64,000 nt of DNA from Actinophytocola sp963825445. GTDB taxonomy: Bacteria; Actinomycetota; Actinomycetes; Mycobacteriales; Pseudonocardiaceae. The first letter of the stretch is position 1. Each line of letters opens with the position of its first letter. The notes beneath the pieces were generated by a model that worked only from the letters and a program-made list of their open reading frames with translations, was not told where the DNA came from and did no database searches. Shown piece after piece: positions 42,361 to 51,686 of this stretch. The translations under genes were made by a program, and so were the position numbers. The stretch covers positions 62,001-126,000 of the forward strand of contig CAWGTM010000015.1 in NCBI GenBank assembly GCA_963825445.1, read 5' to 3'.

Positions 42361-43259
42361 TGGGCATCCGGTCGCTCGGCTATCTGCGCGTCGAGGCCAC
42401 GGACATCGAGGCGTGGCGCGTGTTCGGGCTGAAGGTCCTCGGCATGGTCGAGGGCAAGGGCGCCCGCGACGACGCGCTCTACCTCCGCATGGACGACTTC
42501 CCCGCCCGCCTGGTGATCGTGCCCGGCGAGACCGACCGGTTGTCGGCCACCGGCTGGGAAGTGGCGAACGTGGCCGAACTCGGCGAGATCTGCGGCCGGC
42601 TCGAGGCGGCCGGCGTGCCGTACAAGGAAGGCACGAAAGAGGAACGCGCCGACAGAAGGGTCGACCAGCTGGTCATCTTCGACGACCCGTCCGGCAATCC
42701 CCAGGAAGTGTTCCACGGCGCCGCCCTCGAACACCGCCGCGTGGTCAGCCCCTACGGCCACAGGTTCGTCACGGGCGAGCAGGGCCTCGGCCACGTCGTA
42801 CTGTCCACACAGGACGACGCGGCGGCCCTCAGCTTCTACCGCGACGTCCTCGGCTTCCGGCTGCGCGACTCCATGCGCCTCCCGCCGCAACTGGTCGGCC
42901 GCCCGGCCGACGGCGACCCGGCGTGGCTGCGGTTCTTCGGCTGCAACCCACGCCACCACAGCCTCGCGTTCCTGCCCATGCCGACGCCCAGCGGGATCGT
43001 GCACCTGATGGTCGAGGTCGAGAACACCGACGACGTCGGCCTCTGTCACGACCGCGCGCTGCGCCGCAAGGTCCCCATGTCCGCCACCCTCGGCCGCCAC
43101 GTGAACGACCTGATGCTCTCCTTCTACATGAAGACCCCCGGCGGGTTCGACGTCGAGTTCGGCTGCGAGGGCCGCCAGGTCGACGACGACTCGTGGATCG
43201 CTCGAGAGTCCACGGCCGTGTCGTTGTGGGGGCACGACTTCAGCATCGGGTCGAGGTGA
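42360..43259 (+). CDS. hsaC: 3,4-DHSA extradiol dioxygenase HsaC
   Basis: A 299-residue type I extradiol dioxygenase with two glyoxalase-fold modules. Metal ligands are expected from GLGHVVLSTQD, the HHSLAFLP segment and DVEFGCEG (2-His-1-Glu). It begins MGIRSLGYLRVEATDIEAWR. HsaC opens the catecholic ring A by meta-cleavage. The ATG overlaps the hsaD TAA by 1 bp, and its TGA overlaps the hsaB GTG by 4 bp. Confidence 0.95.
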   Translation: MGIRSLGYLRVEATDIEAWRVFGLKVLGMVEGKGARDDALYLRMDDFPARLVIVPGETDRLSATGWEVANVAELGEICGRLEAAGVPYKEGTKEERADRRVDQLVIFDDPSGNPQEVFHGAALEHRRVVSPYGHRFVTGEQGLGHVVLSTQDDAAALSFYRDVLGFRLRDSMRLPPQLVGRPADGDPAWLRFFGCNPRHHSLAFLPMPTPSGIVHLMVEVENTDDVGLCHDRALRRKVPMSATLGRHVNDLMLSFYMKTPGGFDVEFGCEGRQVDDDSWIARESTAVSLWGHDFSIGSR

Positions 43260-43804
43260 TCGCCCAGACCATCGACGCCGCCGCGTTCCGCAAGGCACTC
43301 GGCCACTTCTGCACGGGCGTCACGGTGGTCACCGCCATGAACGACGCCGAACCCGTCGGCTTCGCCTGCCAGTCGTTCGCCGCGCTGTCGCTCGACCCGC
43401 CGCTCGTGCTGTTCTGCCCCGGCCGCACGTCACGCACCTGGCCACTGATCGAACGCCACGGCCACTTCTGCGTGAACGTCCTCGGCCACGGTCAACGCGA
43501 CGTCTCCACGGTCTTCGGCCGCGCGGGCGCCGACAAGTTCGCCACGGTGCCCTGGACCCCGGCACCGTCCGGCGCGCCGATCCTCGCGGGCGTCCTGACC
43601 TGGATGGACTGTGCGATCGAGACCGTCCACGACGGCGGCGACCACCACGTGGTCGTCGGCCGGGTGACCACGCTGGGGGAGCAGCGCGGCGAGCGCCCGC
43701 TGCTGTTCTACCGCGGCGCCTACACGGTCACCGAGCCCGCCGAGCCCACCCCCGGCATCCTCGACAACCTCATCACCTGGTCCCGCGACGACGACTGGAT
43801 CTAG
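43256..43804 (+). CDS. hsaB: Flavin reductase HsaB
   Basis: A 182-residue flavin reductase-like protein (FALGHFCTGV-type opening: FRKALGHFCTGVTVVTAMN; GFACQSFAALSLDPPLVLFC). It is the NADH:flavin reductase component that feeds FMNH2 to HsaA. The GTG start overlaps hsaC. It is the last gene of the operon. The following 300 bp hold no gene, only repeats. Confidence 0.93.
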   Translation: MIAQTIDAAAFRKALGHFCTGVTVVTAMNDAEPVGFACQSFAALSLDPPLVLFCPGRTSRTWPLIERHGHFCVNVLGHGQRDVSTVFGRAGADKFATVPWTPAPSGAPILAGVLTWMDCAIETVHDGGDHHVVVGRVTTLGEQRGERPLLFYRGAYTVTEPAEPTPGILDNLITWSRDDDWI

Positions 43805-43839
43805 GTGTGTGTGACGGCTCCATGCCGCGCCGTTCGCGC

Positions 43840-43995
43840 CAGGCCAGCTCCGGCGAGTCTCCCTCCCCAGACACGCGAGTCTCCCTCCCAGAACCTCCGA
43901 ACTGGCGGTTCGCGCCGCCCACCACGTGGCATGAAACGCCAACTCGCACGTCTGCGGAGGGAGACTCGCGGAGGTTCTGCGCGCGATCTGTGAGC
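43840..43995. repeat. CGAGTC-family repeats in the hsaB-subtilase intergenic region
   Basis: CGCGAGTCTCCCTCC-type words appear twice in forward orientation (about 43853-43890) with AGAACCTCCGAACTGGCGG, then as the inverse GGAGGGAGACTCGCGGAGG near 43956-43975. This gives an imperfect large palindrome. The same words recur at 61258-61462. The remainder of the 43805-44107 gap shows only a likely promoter region and the GAGGAGG of the next gene. Confidence 0.7.
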
Positions 43996-44107
43996 CTCCT
44001 TGAGCGGGCAGACGGCCCCAATCCAGTAGCCCATGCAGCGCATTGACGGTTGGCGAATTTCGATCATCCTCAATAGAGCGAAATCTTTCGCCCCTGAGGA
44101 GGCATGA

Positions 44108-47100
44108 ATGCCCCGCCCTGCATCCCCCGAACGCCGCAGACCCGGCGCGAGACCCATGGTGGCCGCTCTGGCCGCCGTTACCCTCCTGACCAGTGGTGTC
44201 GCCTCGTCGACGACAGCCGCCCCGAGGCAACCGGCCGCGCCCGTAGCGCCCGAACTGGTCGCCCAGGTAGAGAACGCCCGCTCCGGTGAACCGGTGCGGG
44301 CGTTGTTGATGCTGCCGAACGCCGAGGAACTCGCCGGCGACCGCACGGAGGTGCTCGACACCCTGCGCGGTCACGCGGCCGACACCCAGGCCGAGGTGGA
44401 GCTGCACCTCGAGCAGCAGGACATCACCATCCTGAACCGCTTCTGGCTCACCAACATGGTGCTCGTGGAGTTCCCGGCGGCCGGCCAGACCCTCGACGCG
44501 CTCGCCAGCACCCCCGGCGTCGACCGCGTCATCCCGAACTTCGAACTCACCGCCCCGGACCCGGCCCCGAACAGCACGGACGTCGCGCCGAACGCGGAAC
44601 TCACCTGGGGACTGCAGAAGATCGAAGCCGCCCGTGTCTGGGACGAACTGGGGATCGACGGCAGCGGCGTCCGGGTCGCGACGCTCGACACCGGCGTCGA
44701 CATCACGCACCCGGACCTGGCCGGCAAGATGGCCACCGACAATCCGTCCGACCCGAACCATCCGGGCGGCTGGATGGAGTTCAACGCCACCGGCGGGCGC
44801 GTGGCCTCGGCTCCACGCGACTCCGCCTACCACGGCACCCACGTGTCGGGCACCATCCACGGCGGTGCCACCTCCGGCACGGCCATCGGCGTCGCGACCG
44901 GCGCCGACCTGATGCACGGCCTGGTGATTCCCGGCGGCAGCGGCTCGTTCGCGCAGGTGGCGGCCGGCATGCAGTGGGCCATCGCACCCACCGACGCGGC
45001 CGGCAATCCCGCCGGCCAACCGGCCGACGTGGTCAACATGTCGTTGGGCGCCAACGGGTTCTTCCCGGAGATGATCCAGCCGACCCGCGCCATGCGGGCA
45101 GCCGGCGTCTTCCCGGCGTTCTCCATCGGCAACAACTGCGCCGCCGGCGGCACCGGCAGTCCGGGCAACGTGTTCGAGGCGGTCGGCGTCGGCGCCACCG
45201 ACGAGAGCGACAACGTCGCGGGCTTCTCCTGCGGTGGCGTGGTGCGCAAGAACCAGTGGACCAGCCCACCGGCCGACTGGCCGGAGTCCTGGGTGAAGCC
45301 GGACGTCTCCGCCCCCGGCGCCGACGTCTATTCGGCCTCACCCGGCGGCGGCTACCGCACCCTGTCCGGCACCTCCATGGCCGCACCGCACACGGCCGGC
45401 ACGGTCGCGCTCATGCGTTCCGCGGCCGGCGATCTCAGCGTCGACGAGATCCTGGACGTGTTGGGCGACACCGCCTTCTGGGACGACCGGTACGCGACCG
45501 CGCCGCCGGACACCCGGTTCGGCATCGGCCGGATCAACGCGTTCGAGGCCACGAGCTTCGTGGCGCTCAACTCCGGCATCGAGGGCACTGTCACGGACTC
45601 GGCGGGCGCACCCGTCGCGGGCGCGACGGTCACCGTGGCACCGGGTGACGCCACCCTGACCACCGGCGCGGACGGCACCTTCAACCGCCGCCTCGCGCCC
45701 GGCACCTACGAGGTCAAGGTCGAGGCGTTCGGCTACCGCGAGACCACGGTGTCCGACGTGACGGTCACGGAGAACTCCTTCGCCGCCGTGGACGTCACGC
45801 TCGAGGCGGCACCCGGCGGTCAGGTGGTCGGCAAGGCCGTGCTCACCGAGAGCGGCCACGGCGTACCCGGGGTCAAGGTCCAGGTGGCCGGTGTGCCGGC
45901 CGACCTGTCGGCGGTCACGGGGGCCGACGGCACCTACACGATCCCGCGCGTGCCCTCGGGCACCTACGAGATCGTGGCCAGCCACCCGACGTTCCGCGCA
46001 CCGGGTCCCGTGGAGGTCACGGTGACGCCGGAAGCGGCGGCCAGGGCCGACTTCGGGTTCGGCGTGCCGGCGCGCTCGGTGGCCATTGTGGACAGTGCGG
46101 CCTCCAGGGCCGCGCAGTACCGCGACGTGGTCTTCGCGCCACGGGGCGTCGAAACCGCCATCTACAACTGGAGTCAGTTGGCCCAGGCGGCGGAGCACGC
46201 CACCGTGATCCTCGGTTACGGCACCCTGTCCATCGACTACGACGAAGCGGACTTCCAGGCCTTCCTGGACGCCACCGACGCCAACGGCACCGGGGTGATC
46301 TTCACCGACCACTCCTTCGGTTCCGGCAACGGCATCAAGCAGCTGTCCGAGCACACCGGACAGCCGGTCTCCTACGGGTCGAACAGCGCCGGTTCCACCT
46401 CGGCCGAGTCCTACTACGAGGTCACCCAGGAACACCCGATGCTCGCCGGGTACTCGGTGGGCGACCGCATCGTGATCGACGGCAGCACCCGCGCGAAGTG
46501 GGTGGCCTGGTTCGACGGCTACGAGGGCGAGGGGCGCAAGCTCCTCGGCAGCCTCGGGCGCACGGCTGACGGCGTACTCGGCGGCGGCATCGGCGTCGAC
46601 GAGCGGGCCACCAACCGGCACGTACTGCTGTCGACCCACGGCGTGTCGGCCACCCGAGGGCCGGCGGACTGGACGGTCGAGGCGACCGACCTGTTCCTGA
46701 ACGCCATCAGCTGGGCATCGCCACCGCCCGTGCCGAACCAGCCGTACTTCGCGCCGCACAACCTGCGGACCACGCCGAACCTCGTGAAGGTCGGCGACGA
46801 CGTGCGGGTGCAGATCGACGTGAAGAACATCGGTGGCACGGCGGGCAAGTACGACGCGGTGCTGCGGCTGAACGGCGCGGTCCAGGCGACCACGCCGGTC
46901 ACGTTGGCGGCCGGCGCGTCGACCACGGTGTCGTGGACGGTCTCGCCGGACGACCTCGGCAGCTACACCGTGCAGGTGGGACACCTGACCAACCAGTTCC
47001 GGGTCCGCGCACCGATCGTGCAGCTCTCGGCGTCCACTGTGGACGCACCGGGTGCGGCGGCGGTCGGCTCGTTGGCCGGGGCGACGGTCGAGCTGATCGC

Positions 47101-48388
47101 CGGCGGTCAGGTGCGTGCGCTGGGCACCACGGGCGCCGACGGCAAGCTGGCGTTCGAGATCCCCGACCCGGTCGGCCGGTACACCCTCGTGGTGCGCAGG
47201 CCGACGCCGGCCGATGGTGGCCCGGGTTACCTGCTGCACCGGGAGATCACGGTCATCGACGACGAGTCGATCAGCTTCGCGCCCCGCGTGCTGGCCGGCG
47301 GATCGCGAGCCGGTGTCGGTGACAACTTCGCCGTGCGGGCCACGATCGACCTCGACAACGCCGACGACCGGCACTCGGGTTCGGTGTTCCTGCGGCCGTC
47401 CGGCACCGCGCCGCACGGCTACCGGTACCAGCCGGGCACGCTGATCGCGAGCCTCGACCGGTACGAGGCGGTGGCCGTGCACGAGGTGCTGCACCTCGAG
47501 CAGGACTGGCTCCTGCCGAGCCAGGTGGTCGGTGGCATCGACTGGATCGACCCGTTCGACACCACCTTCTCCTTCGGTGGCGCGCCGGTCGTGTCGCTCG
47601 GCGACGTGACGGTCGGCGAGGACGGGCAGGCCACGGTGCCGTGGTCGGTCACCGACGCGCACGGCCTGCCGTTCGCGACGGTGCTGGCGTCGGACGTGCG
47701 GCCGTTCTACACGCTGCCCGACCGGGTGGCGCTGGAGAGCGTCGAAGGGTTGTTGCGGGCGGCCGTGCCGAACGAGCTGAAGCCGATCCTGCGTCTGTTC
47801 GACCCGGCCGGCAAACCGTTGCGGGCGGGGTCGATCAACTGGAACGCGCAGCCGTACACGTTCGCGTTCGACCCGAACGCGCCGGACGGTGAGTACCGGG
47901 TGAAGCTGGACGTGGCGACCGGTGGTTACGCGGGCCAGGTGAGCGACGAGACGTCGCTGCGGATCGGTCCGGTTCCCGCACCCGAAGTGTCCATTTCGGA
48001 CACCAGGGTGGGGACGGCCGCGCCCGGCACGGCCGTGCGCTACGACGTGCAGGCGGCCAACGCCGGCACGGCCGACTCCGGGCCGATGGCCTGGACGGTC
48101 CGCGTCACCGCCGGGCATGCGCTTGCCCCGCAGAACGTGGTGCTGCGCGTGCAGGTGGACGGTGCGTGGCAGCGGGTCCAGCTGCGTCGTGACGGTGCCG
48201 CGCTCGTGGGCACGGTGGTGGCCGACGCGTCGGTGACCGCCGGTGCGGCACGGACGTGGCGGATGTCCGTGCAGTTCCAGGGCGCGGGCACGTACACGGT
48301 GGCGGATTCGTTCGCCGGCACCGGGGTGGCGGTGTCCAACGCGGACACGATCACCGTGGCCGCGCCGGTTCCGGTCGGTTCTCGCTAA
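44108..48388 (+). CDS. Secreted multidomain subtilisin-like protease (S8 family)
   Basis: A 1426-residue exported subtilase. A twin-arginine-like or Sec signal (RRRPGARPMVAALAAVTLL) ends near residue 38 and is followed by an I9-type propeptide region. The catalytic domain spans about residues 165-480, with Asp194 (TLDTGVD), His242 (HGTHVSG) and Ser423 (GTSMAAPH). Downstream are two carboxypeptidase-regulatory-like beta domains (about 490-650), a segment resembling ThuA/glutamine-amidotransferase-type folds (about 655-880), a CARDB-like domain and further Ig-like modules to the end. The ATG follows GAGGAGG. It probably degrades extracellular protein. A perfect 17-bp stem terminator follows. 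Confidence 0.9.
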   Translation: MPRPASPERRRPGARPMVAALAAVTLLTSGVASSTTAAPRQPAAPVAPELVAQVENARSGEPVRALLMLPNAEELAGDRTEVLDTLRGHAADTQAEVELHLEQQDITILNRFWLTNMVLVEFPAAGQTLDALASTPGVDRVIPNFELTAPDPAPNSTDVAPNAELTWGLQKIEAARVWDELGIDGSGVRVATLDTGVDITHPDLAGKMATDNPSDPNHPGGWMEFNATGGRVASAPRDSAYHGTHVSGTIHGGATSGTAIGVATGADLMHGLVIPGGSGSFAQVAAGMQWAIAPTDAAGNPAGQPADVVNMSLGANGFFPEMIQPTRAMRAAGVFPAFSIGNNCAAGGTGSPGNVFEAVGVGATDESDNVAGFSCGGVVRKNQWTSPPADWPESWVKPDVSAPGADVYSASPGGGYRTLSGTSMAAPHTAGTVALMRSAAGDLSVDEILDVLGDTAFWDDRYATAPPDTRFGIGRINAFEATSFVALNSGIEGTVTDSAGAPVAGATVTVAPGDATLTTGADGTFNRRLAPGTYEVKVEAFGYRETTVSDVTVTENSFAAVDVTLEAAPGGQVVGKAVLTESGHGVPGVKVQVAGVPADLSAVTGADGTYTIPRVPSGTYEIVASHPTFRAPGPVEVTVTPEAAARADFGFGVPARSVAIVDSAASRAAQYRDVVFAPRGVETAIYNWSQLAQAAEHATVILGYGTLSIDYDEADFQAFLDATDANGTGVIFTDHSFGSGNGIKQLSEHTGQPVSYGSNSAGSTSAESYYEVTQEHPMLAGYSVGDRIVIDGSTRAKWVAWFDGYEGEGRKLLGSLGRTADGVLGGGIGVDERATNRHVLLSTHGVSATRGPADWTVEATDLFLNAISWASPPPVPNQPYFAPHNLRTTPNLVKVGDDVRVQIDVKNIGGTAGKYDAVLRLNGAVQATTPVTLAAGASTTVSWTVSPDDLGSYTVQVGHLTNQFRVRAPIVQLSASTVDAPGAAAVGSLAGATVELIAGGQVRALGTTGADGKLAFEIPDPVGRYTLVVRRPTPADGGPGYLLHREITVIDDESISFAPRVLAGGSRAGVGDNFAVRATIDLDNADDRHSGSVFLRPSGTAPHGYRYQPGTLIASLDRYEAVAVHEVLHLEQDWLLPSQVVGGIDWIDPFDTTFSFGGAPVVSLGDVTVGEDGQATVPWSVTDAHGLPFATVLASDVRPFYTLPDRVALESVEGLLRAAVPNELKPILRLFDPAGKPLRAGSINWNAQPYTFAFDPNAPDGEYRVKLDVATGGYAGQVSDETSLRIGPVPAPEVSISDTRVGTAAPGTAVRYDVQAANAGTADSGPMAWTVRVTAGHALAPQNVVLRVQVDGAWQRVQLRRDGAALVGTVVADASVTAGAARTWRMSVQFQGAGTYTVADSFAGTGVAVSNADTITVAAPVPVGSR

Positions 48389-48394
48389 CTGGTC

Positions 48395-48438
48395 ACGGAA
48401 CTGACCCGCGATGTCTCCGCGTCGCGGGTCAGTTCCGT
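48395..48438 (+). terminator. Perfect 17-bp stem-loop terminator after the subtilase gene
   Basis: ACGGAACTGACCCGCGA (48395-48411) is exactly complementary to TCGCGGGTCAGTTCCGT (48422-48438) across a 10-base loop. It starts 7 bp after the stop. No T-run follows, as usual in this group. Confidence 0.88.
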
Positions 48439-48587
48439 CTCCCGAAATTAAAAGTGTTCGTTGCGACCCGGCGGACGAGGCGGTTGGTCTGGTGGTTGGT
48501 GGCTGGGTTCCGTCACGGTCCCTGAGGATTCCTGTTTTCGACGCGGAACTGTGTCGAAAAGAGCGGTCTGGGCACTAGGGTTGCCTG

Positions 48588-49460
48588 GTGCAGTTCGAGG
48601 AAACGGTCATTGAGACCGACCGGCTGACATTTCCGGCGCTCGCCGCGGGCTCGGGGCCGCCCGTCGTGTGCTGGCACGGCTTTCCCGACCATCCGGCGAC
48701 GTTCGGACCCATGGCCGAACACCTGGTGGCGGCCGGCCGTCGCGTGGTGGCGCCGTTCCTGCGCGGCCATCACCCGGACACGGCCGACGCGATCACCTAC
48801 TCCGACTCCATCACCCTCGCGGCCGACGGGGTCGCGGTCGCGCGGGCGGTCGGTGGCGGCGAGCCGGTCGACATGATCGGCCACGACATCGGCGCGGGCG
48901 TGGTGCAGCGGATCGCCGCCGGATGGCCGGAGGTGTTGCGGGGCGGCGTCACGCTGGCCGTGCCCGCACCGTCCACTTTGGTCGCTTCGATGGCGGATCC
49001 GGCGCAGCAGAAGCGGTTGTTCTACGTGTGGCTGTTCCAGATCGACGGCTTGGCCGAGGCGATCCTGGAGACCGACCGCCGGCTGGTGGACTACCTGTGG
49101 GCCACGTGGTCGCCGGGTCTCACCGACCTGGGCGAGCACCGGGCGCGGGTGCACGAGCTGTACGGCGACCCGAAGCTGATCCGCAACGCGTTGCACGTCT
49201 ACCGCGCCAACTTCGACCCTGGCCGCCACGATCCGGCGCTGGCCGGCATGGCCGCCCGCACGGAGGTCGCGGCCGACAAGCCGCTGATGTTCATCGGCGG
49301 CACGGACGACGGCTGCATCGACGCGAAGGTGTTCGAGGCCGCGCACCGGGGTTTCGCCGACGGTTCCCGAGTGGAGGTCCTGCCCGGCACCGGACACTTC
49401 CTCCACCTGGAACAGCCGGCGAAGGTCGCCGAACTGGCCCTGGAGTGGCTCAGTAGGTGA
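48588..49460 (+). CDS. Epoxide-hydrolase-like alpha/beta hydrolase
   Basis: A 290-residue alpha/beta hydrolase with CWHGFPDHPATF (HGxP oxyanion loop), nucleophile Asp in MIGHDIGAGVV, as in epoxide hydrolases and haloalkane dehalogenases, and a C-terminal GTGHFLHLEQP His. Nothing marks the substrate. The GTG at 48588 is the first start where similarity begins. The 3' end overlaps the convergent sigma-like gene by 11 bp. Confidence 0.82.
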   Translation: MQFEETVIETDRLTFPALAAGSGPPVVCWHGFPDHPATFGPMAEHLVAAGRRVVAPFLRGHHPDTADAITYSDSITLAADGVAVARAVGGGEPVDMIGHDIGAGVVQRIAAGWPEVLRGGVTLAVPAPSTLVASMADPAQQKRLFYVWLFQIDGLAEAILETDRRLVDYLWATWSPGLTDLGEHRARVHELYGDPKLIRNALHVYRANFDPGRHDPALAGMAARTEVAADKPLMFIGGTDDGCIDAKVFEAAHRGFADGSRVEVLPGTGHFLHLEQPAKVAELALEWLSR

Positions 49461-50541
49461 AGACCGTGGCGAACCGGAACAGGTCCTCCACGCTCAGGGC
49501 GGGCGGACCCGTTGCCGGCCCGAGGATGCTGGCCGACAGGAAGATCGCGGTGCCGTCCGGGCGGTTCGCGGTGAGGCTGAGCGCGGTCTTCGTCATGTCG
49601 TCGTAGGGATGCACGGTCACGTAGGCCCACGTGCCGTCGGCGAACGTCCGGTACGTGCAGTTCGGATCGGACTCCGGACACGACGACTGGGCCGGGTCGA
49701 CGAACCCGAGGATGCGTTCCACCTGCAGGATCAGCAACGTCGAGCCGAACACGGCGTGTGCGCCGTAGGTGTCCGGCGTGTACGGCGAACCGAAGGAGAA
49801 CTCCAGCGGTGGGAAGCCGTCGACGCCGGGCCGCACGTCGGTGACGCCGGGCAGGACGTCGCTCATCGCGGCGGAGAGTTGGGCGGTCAGCCGGCGGGCC
49901 CGGTCGTCGATCACCGGCTGCGGGGTCAACACCAGGAACCGGTCCCCGGCGGTGAACCCCGTGCGTGCCCCGTCGGGCTCGCCGCCGGTCAGCAGGGCGG
50001 CGACCACACCCGCCACGAGCAGCACCACGGCCGCCACGACCGCCGTGCGGCGGCGTTGTCTCCGTTGTGCCTGCGCGGCTTCGGCCACCTGCGTGAGATC
50101 CACGAGTGGTGGTCCCGCCGCGGCCACGAGCGCCGCGAGTCGTGCGTCCACTGTGGACTCTTGGCCCAGTTCGGCCACGCCCGCGGCCAGGTCGGCGGTC
50201 ACCGCTCGTTCTGGTCGGCGCAGCAGCGCGGCGATTTCCGTTACGGGCAAACCGGACCAGTGGTGCAGCACCACGGCCGCGCGTTGCTTCTCCGGCAGCG
50301 CGTCGAGAATGCGGCGCAGCAGCTCCAGGTCGTGGGGCAGTTCCGCGGGCTCCGCGACCGGCGGCGCTCCGGCCAGCCAGGCACGCACGAGCGCGGCGAT
50401 CGCCCGTCGCTCGTCCGGCACCCGCTCCGAGTACGCCCTGACCAGTGCGGTGTGCACGAGGGCGGCGGCCGTCTCCCGGTCGCCGGTGAGCAACCGCGCG
50501 AGCCCGGTCAGCGGTGCGGCCATCCGCGTCAGGGCGTCCAT
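49450..50541 (-). CDS. Sigma-factor-like membrane protein 1 of a four-gene tandem array
   Basis: A 363-residue protein. The N-terminal 125 residues look like a degenerate ECF/SigE-type sigma factor: a region-2-like LLTGDRETAAALVHTALVRA and a region-4 helix-turn-helix ALPEKQRAAVVLHHWSGLPV/TEIAALLRRPERAVTADLAA. A basic QRRQRRR stop precedes one transmembrane helix (about 166-186), then a roughly 175-residue extracytoplasmic domain with CPESDPNC and a C-terminal RFATVFTY. It is co-directional with three paralogues; the start overlaps the upstream paralogue's stop by 1 bp. Function unknown. Confidence 0.8.
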   Translation of the reverse strand: MDALTRMAAPLTGLARLLTGDRETAAALVHTALVRAYSERVPDERRAIAALVRAWLAGAPPVAEPAELPHDLELLRRILDALPEKQRAAVVLHHWSGLPVTEIAALLRRPERAVTADLAAGVAELGQESTVDARLAALVAAAGPPLVDLTQVAEAAQAQRRQRRRTAVVAAVVLLVAGVVAALLTGGEPDGARTGFTAGDRFLVLTPQPVIDDRARRLTAQLSAAMSDVLPGVTDVRPGVDGFPPLEFSFGSPYTPDTYGAHAVFGSTLLILQVERILGFVDPAQSSCPESDPNCTYRTFADGTWAYVTVHPYDDMTKTALSLTANRPDGTAIFLSASILGPATGPPALSVEDLFRFATVFTY

Positions 50542-51662
50542 CAGTAGGTGAAGACCGTGGCGAACCGGAACAGGTCCTCGGCGGTCAGCTCCGGCAGTCC
50601 TGGCCCGCCGACGTTGTCGGCGATCAGGCCGATGACCGTGCCGTCCGGCCGTTGGGACAGGAGGCTGAGGACGGTGAGGTCCTGTTCGGCGTTGACGGCC
50701 ACCTCGGCCACTGTGCCGTCGGGGAACTCGCGGGGCGTGCAGACCATCTCGGGCTCTTGCGCCGAGCACGGGGGATGCGACTCCTCGACGGAATTCACGT
50801 AGAGGATCAACAGCGTGGAGCCGACCGTCGCTTCGGCGAAGTAGATGGTGGTCCCGTCCCATTCCGCGCTGGTCGCGAACTCCAGCGGCGGGCGCCGGCT
50901 GCCGCCCGGCTGCAGGTCGGTGACGCCGGGCAGGACGTCGTCCATGGCGGCCTTGAGCTGCGCGGTCAGCCGGCGGGCGCGATCGTCGACGACGGGTAGG
51001 GGCGGCAGATTCGAGAAGTCCAAGGAGTGCGTGGCGGCGAGCGCCCGCTTCTCCTCGCCACCCATGAGCAGCGTGGCGACCGTCGCGACCGCGAGCAGCA
51101 CCACGCCGGCCACGACCGCCGTGCGGCGGCGCTGCCGCTGCTGGCGCCGGCCGGTCTCGGCCACCTCGGACACGTCCACCAGTGGCGGTCCGGTGGCGGC
51201 CACGAGTTCAGCGAGTCGTGCGTCCACTGTGGACGGTGGTTCGTCCGGATCCGCCGGCGTGGCCACGTGCAGCTCGGCCACGCCCGCCGCCAGATCGGCC
51301 GCCACGGCCTGCTCCCGGCGGCGCAGTACGGCCGCGATCTCCGGCACCGAGAAGCCCGACCAGTGGTGCAGCGCCACGGCCACACGGTGCTTCTCCGGCA
51401 GCGCGTCGAGGCTTCGGCGGAGCAGTTCCGCGTCGTGGGGCAGCTCTTCCGCGGGCTCCCCGACCGGCGGCGCACCGGCCAGCCACGCACGCACGAGCGT
51501 GGTCACCGCATCCCGCTCGTCCGGCACCCGCGCCGAGAACGCCCTGGTCAGGGCGGTGTACACGAGGGTGGCGGCGGCCTCCCGGTCGCCGGTGAGCAGC
51601 TGCGCCAGCCCGCTCAACGGCGCCGTCATACGTGCCGCGAACTCGTCGAACCCTACGGCCAT
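50541..51662 (-). CDS. Sigma-factor-like membrane protein 2 of the tandem array
   Basis: A 373-residue paralogue: GLAQLLTGDREAAATLVYTA (region-2-like), ALPEKHRVAVALHHWSGFSV/PEIAAVLRR (region-4-like), RRQQRQRRR, one transmembrane helix (VVAGVVLLAVATVATLL) and an outer domain with CSAQEPEMVC, REFPDGTVAEV and the terminal FRFATVFTY. The outer Cys pair is spaced more widely than in the other copies. The gene starts with ATG at 51662 and lies 24 bp downstream of the third copy. Confidence 0.8.
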   Translation of the reverse strand: MAVGFDEFAARMTAPLSGLAQLLTGDREAAATLVYTALTRAFSARVPDERDAVTTLVRAWLAGAPPVGEPAEELPHDAELLRRSLDALPEKHRVAVALHHWSGFSVPEIAAVLRRREQAVAADLAAGVAELHVATPADPDEPPSTVDARLAELVAATGPPLVDVSEVAETGRRQQRQRRRTAVVAGVVLLAVATVATLLMGGEEKRALAATHSLDFSNLPPLPVVDDRARRLTAQLKAAMDDVLPGVTDLQPGGSRRPPLEFATSAEWDGTTIYFAEATVGSTLLILYVNSVEESHPPCSAQEPEMVCTPREFPDGTVAEVAVNAEQDLTVLSLLSQRPDGTVIGLIADNVGGPGLPELTAEDLFRFATVFTY

Positions 51663-51686
51663 GACTCCATGGTGGCCGAAAACGGC

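Noticed and set aside
45338..48118. Minus-strand open frame of 926 codons opposite the subtilase
   Set aside because: Antisense shadow. The plus strand encodes a complete subtilase with catalytic triad and signal peptide.
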